Assembly (NCBI GenBank): GCA_028289725.1
Contig: JANQOH010000108.1
Span: forward strand, 1-9,128
Length of the DNA stretch: 9,128 nucleotides
Reading direction: 5' to 3'
From: Alphaproteobacteria bacterium
Lineage (GTDB): Bacteria; Pseudomonadota; Alphaproteobacteria; UBA7887
In this document: positions 6,610-9,128 of the stretch, in pieces
How the letters are laid out: each line of letters starts with the position of its first letter
Position numbering within the stretch: the first letter of the stretch is position 1
Program-made: the position numbers and the translations under genes
The notes under the pieces: generated by a model
Told to the model about the DNA's origin: nothing
What the model saw: the letters and a program-made list of their open reading frames with translations, nothing else
Databases searched by the model: none

Positions 6610-6806
6610 GAACAACCCCGGGTTTGAGCGCGGCCAAAAGATAATTGTGGCCTGGGCTTAGTCGATTTTGAGCAGGACCGCAAACGATGCCCGGCCTTGG
6701 ACCCTCGAATATCCGGCGTCGTTGCGGCGGCCCAATAGAGAGTCACAAATCCGCAATCAAAGTCGCGTATGAAGCAACCAACGTAAACGGTTGCGAAGCT
6801 TGACCA
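6610..6806. promoter_or_regulatory. Divergent control region between the lipid kinase and plcP
   Basis: About 200 bp separate two divergent lipid genes, so at least two outward promoters must lie here or within the genes. On the minus strand TTGATT (6760-6755) and TATTGG (6737-6732) at 17-bp spacing form a weak promoter candidate for the kinase. For phosphate control I looked for two CTGTCAT-like halves separated by 4 bp. The best match is at 6740-6757 (AT-rich AAAT spacer, four of seven matches in each half), which is too weak to call. An inverted repeat at 6774-6794 is listed separately. Confidence 0.4.
6774..6794. repeat. Inverted repeat, possible operator or 5'-leader hairpin upstream of plcP
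   Basis: GCAACC (6774-6779) and GGTTGC (6789-6794) are perfectly complementary around a 9-nt spacer. The element sits 12 bp before the proposed TTG start of the plcP-type gene. The geometry fits either a dimeric repressor site or an mRNA hairpin; no known regulator motif is recognised. Confidence 0.35.
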
Positions 6807-7622
6807 TTGAACCGTAACCAAGACTTGAAAACGAACCGCGCTCTTTTCCTTTCCGATATCCATCTCGGAACCCGCGGCTGCCAAGCGGACGCCCTTCTCG
6901 ACTTCTTGCGCCTCCACGATGCCGAGACCATTTACTTGGTCGGCGACATTGTCGATGGCTGGCGATTGCAAAAGACCTGGTACTGGCCGCAAAGCCACAA
7001 TGACGTGGTGCAAAAGCTATTGCGCAAGGCGCGCAAAGGCACGCGCATCATTTATGTACCCGGCAATCACGATGAATGCTTCCGCGACTATTGCGGCACG
7101 CATTTCGGCGGCGTCGAGGTGATGCTCGAAGCGATTCACGAAACCGCGGACGGCAAACGCATGCTGGTGATACACGGCGACAAGTTTGACGGCGTGGTTC
7201 TGTACGCAAAGTGGCTGGCGCGGCTGGGCGACTGGTCGTACATCACCTTGCTGAAACTCAATACGGTCTTCAACACCGTCCGCCGCCGGTTCGGCCTGCG
7301 CTATTGGTCGCTTTCCGCCTACCTGAAACTCAAGGTCAAGAATGCGGTCCAGTTCATCGGCACCTATGAGACGGCGGTTGCCGAGGAAGCGCGTCGCAAA
7401 GGCGTAGACGGCGTGATCTGCGGCCACATCCATCACGCCGAGATCCGCGACATCGACGGCATCCTCTACATCAATGATGGCGATTGGGTAGAGAGTTGCA
7501 CGGCCGTCGTCGAACGCCATGACGGGCGCTTTGAGATTATTCGCTGGACCGACCCGGCGACCCATGCCGAAGACCAAGGCAAATTGCGGCACGACGCATT
7601 GCCGCACCCAAGGGCGGCGTGA
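6807..7622 (+). CDS. plcP: PlcP-type metallophosphoesterase (phospholipase C; often annotated UDP-2,3-diacylglucosamine diphosphatase), 271 aa
   Basis: This is a calcineurin-like phosphoesterase of the alphaproteobacterial PlcP type, which under phosphate starvation removes the headgroup of membrane phospholipids to give diacylglycerol. All metal-site motifs are present: D17 and H19 in SDIHLG, D47 in VGDIVDGW, N87-H88 in PGNHDE, H123 in VIHGD, and H207/H209 in CGHIHHA. The blocks WYWPQSHNDVVQKLLRKARKG and GDWVESCTAV are as I recall from the Sinorhizobium enzyme. Automated annotation often calls such proteins LpxH-like, but the adjacent Agt-type glycosyltransferase favours PlcP. The start is TTG at 6807 (another TTG at 6825); an in-frame stop at 6801-6803 excludes anything further upstream, and no strong Shine-Dalgarno is seen. 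It is followed after 42 bp by the glycosyltransferase gene, probably as one operon. Confidence 0.85.
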   Translation: MNRNQDLKTNRALFLSDIHLGTRGCQADALLDFLRLHDAETIYLVGDIVDGWRLQKTWYWPQSHNDVVQKLLRKARKGTRIIYVPGNHDECFRDYCGTHFGGVEVMLEAIHETADGKRMLVIHGDKFDGVVLYAKWLARLGDWSYITLLKLNTVFNTVRRRFGLRYWSLSAYLKLKVKNAVQFIGTYETAVAEEARRKGVDGVICGHIHHAEIRDIDGILYINDGDWVESCTAVVERHDGRFEIIRWTDPATHAEDQGKLRHDALPHPRAA

Positions 7623-7664
7623 CCGCACGCTCTGCCCCTCATCCGATCGCGAAAGCGAGTCCGT

Positions 7665-8717
7665 ATGCACATCCTCCTGATCACTGACGCGTGGAGCCCG
7701 CAGATCAATGGCGTTGCTCGTACTCTCGGCCAAGTCCGTTCGGAATGCCAACGCAAAGGTCATGACGTCACGGTCGTCTCGCCCGCACAATTCAAGACGA
7801 TACCCTGCCCCACCTATCGGCAGATCCCGCTTGCCCTGTTCCCAGGCCGAAAGCTGCGACGCATCATCGACCGGGAACAACCCGATGCCATCCACATCGC
7901 GACCGAAGGACCGATCGGCATAGCCGCCCGGAGTATCGCGGTTTCGCGCGGCCTTCGTTTTACAACCAGCTACACCACCAAATTCCCGGAATATGTTTCG
8001 GCACGCGTGCCGGTGCCGGTGAGCTGGGGGTATCGCGTGATGCGTTGGTTCCACAGGCCATCGAGCGCCTTGATGGTTGCCACGCAAACTATCCGGCGGG
8101 AACTTGAAGCGCACGATATCGGCAACATCGTCGACTGGAGCCGCGGCGTTGACACCGAGCTTTTCCGGGCGGGCCTGGAGCCAGCCATCACATTGCCGAA
8201 ACCGGTTCATGTCTATGTCGGCCGCGTCGCGGTCGAGAAAAATATCGAGGCGTTCCTGAAACTCGACCTTCCGGGTAGCAAGCTCGTGGTCGGCGGCGGA
8301 CCTCAGCTTGAAGGCATGAAGAAAAAGTATCCGGACGCGACCTTCGTTGGCCCGAAGCATGGCGAAGACCTGGTTCGGCACTATGCCGCCGGCGATGTGT
8401 TCGTATTCCCGAGCCGGACCGACACTTTCGGCCTGGTCATGCTCGAAGCGATGGCGTGCGGCCTGCCGGTCGCGGCGTTTCCCGTGCCGGGCCCGCTCGA
8501 TGTCATCGGCGATCAGCCGGTCGGCGTCCTGGATGAGGATCTCGGCGCGGCCATCGAAAAGGCGCGAACCATCGCGCCGGGTCTCTGCCGCGACTATGCG
8601 CTGAACTTCTCCTGGGCGGCGTGCGCAAACCAGTTCTTGTCATACCTGGTTCCGGCCACCGACCGTTCGGCGGATATCGTCGCGGAAGCCGCCGCGGCTG
8701 CCGCGGCGGCGGAATAA
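7665..8717 (+). CDS. agt: Agt-type glycosyltransferase family 4 (diacylglycerol glycosyltransferase), 350 aa
   Basis: This is a GT-B fold retaining glycosyltransferase that probably moves glucose and/or glucuronic acid from a UDP-sugar to diacylglycerol, making glycolipids that replace phospholipids. It begins with the donor-fold signature ITDAWSPQINGVARTL. Middle blocks include IHIATEGP, SYTTKFPEYVSARVPVP, WSRGVDTELF and YVGRVAVEKN (184-193). The nucleotide-sugar site is SRTDTFGLVMLEAMACGLPV; D253 and E261 take the places of the usual E-x7-E pair, and TDTFG is normal in this subgroup as far as I recall. Gene order with plcP is the known plcP-agt arrangement. The start ATG follows a small TCGC-GAAA-GCGA hairpin (7647-7658) that covers the only weak Shine-Dalgarno (GCGAG). 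The C-terminus ends in eight alanines then Glu, an unusual tail. The sugar made cannot be predicted from sequence. Confidence 0.87.
   Translation: MHILLITDAWSPQINGVARTLGQVRSECQRKGHDVTVVSPAQFKTIPCPTYRQIPLALFPGRKLRRIIDREQPDAIHIATEGPIGIAARSIAVSRGLRFTTSYTTKFPEYVSARVPVPVSWGYRVMRWFHRPSSALMVATQTIRRELEAHDIGNIVDWSRGVDTELFRAGLEPAITLPKPVHVYVGRVAVEKNIEAFLKLDLPGSKLVVGGGPQLEGMKKKYPDATFVGPKHGEDLVRHYAAGDVFVFPSRTDTFGLVMLEAMACGLPVAAFPVPGPLDVIGDQPVGVLDEDLGAAIEKARTIAPGLCRDYALNFSWAACANQFLSYLVPATDRSADIVAEAAAAAAAAE
8688..8710. terminator. 11-bp GC-only palindrome in the last codons of agt, possible convergent transcript-end hairpin
   Basis: GCCGCCGCGGC (8688-8698), a single T, and GCCGCGGCGGC (8700-8710) form a perfect inverted repeat that can fold into a ~10-bp stem with a 3-nt loop. 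It is made of the alanine codons of the agt tail and sits 11 bp from the end of the convergent ligase gene. There is no T-tract on either side, so it is not a classical intrinsic terminator. Its position between converging genes suggests a transcript-end or mRNA-protecting structure. Confidence 0.4.
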
Positions 8718-8721
8718 CCGC

Positions 8722-9128
8722 TCACTCCGCCATCGCTTCCAGGCTTTCGACGCGGTCGGCCTCGTCGGGCGGCTTATCCCAGCGCAATCGATGGATGCGC
8801 GGAAAGCGCATGGCGAGCCCCGATTTGTGCCGCTTGGAGCGGTGCACGGAGTCGAACGCGACTTCGAACACCAGGCCCGGCGGGACGGCCCGGACCGGCC
8901 CGAACCGATCGATAGTGTTGTTGCGGACCCATTTGTCGATTTCGGTCAGTTCCGCATCGGTGTAACCGAAATAGGCTTTGCCGACGGGCACGAGCTCCGG
9001 CCCCTCCTCACCGTCGCGCCAGCACCCGAAAGTATAGTCGGAGTAGAACGACGACCGTTTGCCGTGACCGCGTTGGGCATACATCAAAACGCAATCGGCG
9101 AGCAGCGCGTCCCGCTACCATTTGTACC
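8722..9128 (-). CDS. ATP-dependent DNA ligase, C-terminal part, cut by the window edge and interrupted by an amber codon
   Basis: This is the C-terminal OB-fold region of a bacterial ATP-dependent DNA ligase, which seals nicks using ATP. Readable blocks are VLMYAQRGHGKRSSFYSDYTFG, LVPVGKAYFGYTDAE, VFEVAFDSVHRSKRHKSG and motif VI-like AMRFPRIHRLRWDKP. The adenylation domain with the active-site lysine lies beyond the right edge. From the last visible codons the frame reads YKW, stop, RDALLADCVLMYAQ, where homologues carry a Lys at the stop position. The TTG at 9087 is an internal Leu codon, not a credible start. The gene could therefore be a pseudogene, or the stop may be an assembly or sequencing error so close to the end. 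It is convergent with agt, with 4 bp between the stop codons. Confidence 0.85.
9115..9117 (-). other. In-frame amber (TAG) codon in the DNA ligase gene
   Basis: The plus strand reads cta at 9115-9117, which is TAG on the minus strand. In related ligases this position is the second Lys of the motif V block (KWKRDP-like), so a single A-to-T change in AAG explains it. The codons on both sides still encode family-typical residues, so there is no frameshift. Confidence 0.8.

Noticed and set aside
6740..6757. Pho-box-like sequence upstream of plcP
   Set aside because: Each half matches only four of seven consensus bases, so it is mentioned but not called.
7017..8381. A 454-codon open frame on the minus strand opposite plcP and agt
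   Set aside because: The plus strand encodes two clear enzymes with all motifs across the same bases. The reverse translation is low-complexity with no recognisable domain, as expected for a GC-rich antisense shadow.

Overview
The window is GC-rich, protein-dense bacterial DNA. It carries eight complete protein genes and two genes cut by the window edges. The most likely source is an alphaproteobacterium, probably marine or otherwise phosphate-poor in habitat. This is inferred from two gene sets: a Gram-negative sortase with its dedicated VIT/VWA substrate, and a PlcP-type phospholipase C next to an Agt-type lipid glycosyltransferase. I see no tRNA, rRNA, CRISPR array, insertion sequence or phage gene. 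Gene ends are tightly packed, with two 4-bp ATGA overlaps and two convergent gene pairs that almost touch.

Layout, left to right. (1) Positions 1-1642 hold a zinc-dependent alcohol dehydrogenase missing its N-terminus, followed by a short-chain dehydrogenase that overlaps it by 4 bp; this is a two-gene oxidoreductase operon of unknown substrate. (2) Positions 1824-2183 encode a small acidic protein I do not recognise. (3) Positions 2298-5153 form the sortase operon. It has a structured leader whose hairpin covers the ribosome binding site, a secreted VIT/VWA protein ending in a sortase-type signal, and a class GN sortase overlapping it by 4 bp. (4) A convergent VOC (glyoxalase-fold) gene follows at 5150-5623, and its stop codon overlaps the sortase stop. 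(5) Positions 5731-8717 look like a diacylglycerol module. A YegS-type lipid kinase is read leftward, and PlcP-type phosphoesterase and Agt-type glycosyltransferase genes are read rightward from a shared ~200-bp divergent region. (6) From 8722 to the right edge lies the C-terminal part of an ATP-dependent DNA ligase on the minus strand, with an in-frame amber codon 12-14 bases from the window end.

How the genes may work together: PlcP releases diacylglycerol from membrane phospholipids, Agt puts sugar on it to make phosphorus-free glycolipids, and the kinase could return diacylglycerol to phosphatidic acid. This matches the phosphate-starvation lipid remodelling known from Sinorhizobium, Agrobacterium and marine heterotrophs, although I could not find a convincing Pho box. 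The sortase should act only on its neighbour. Because the sortase has no visible ribosome binding site of its own, the leader hairpin may control both proteins.
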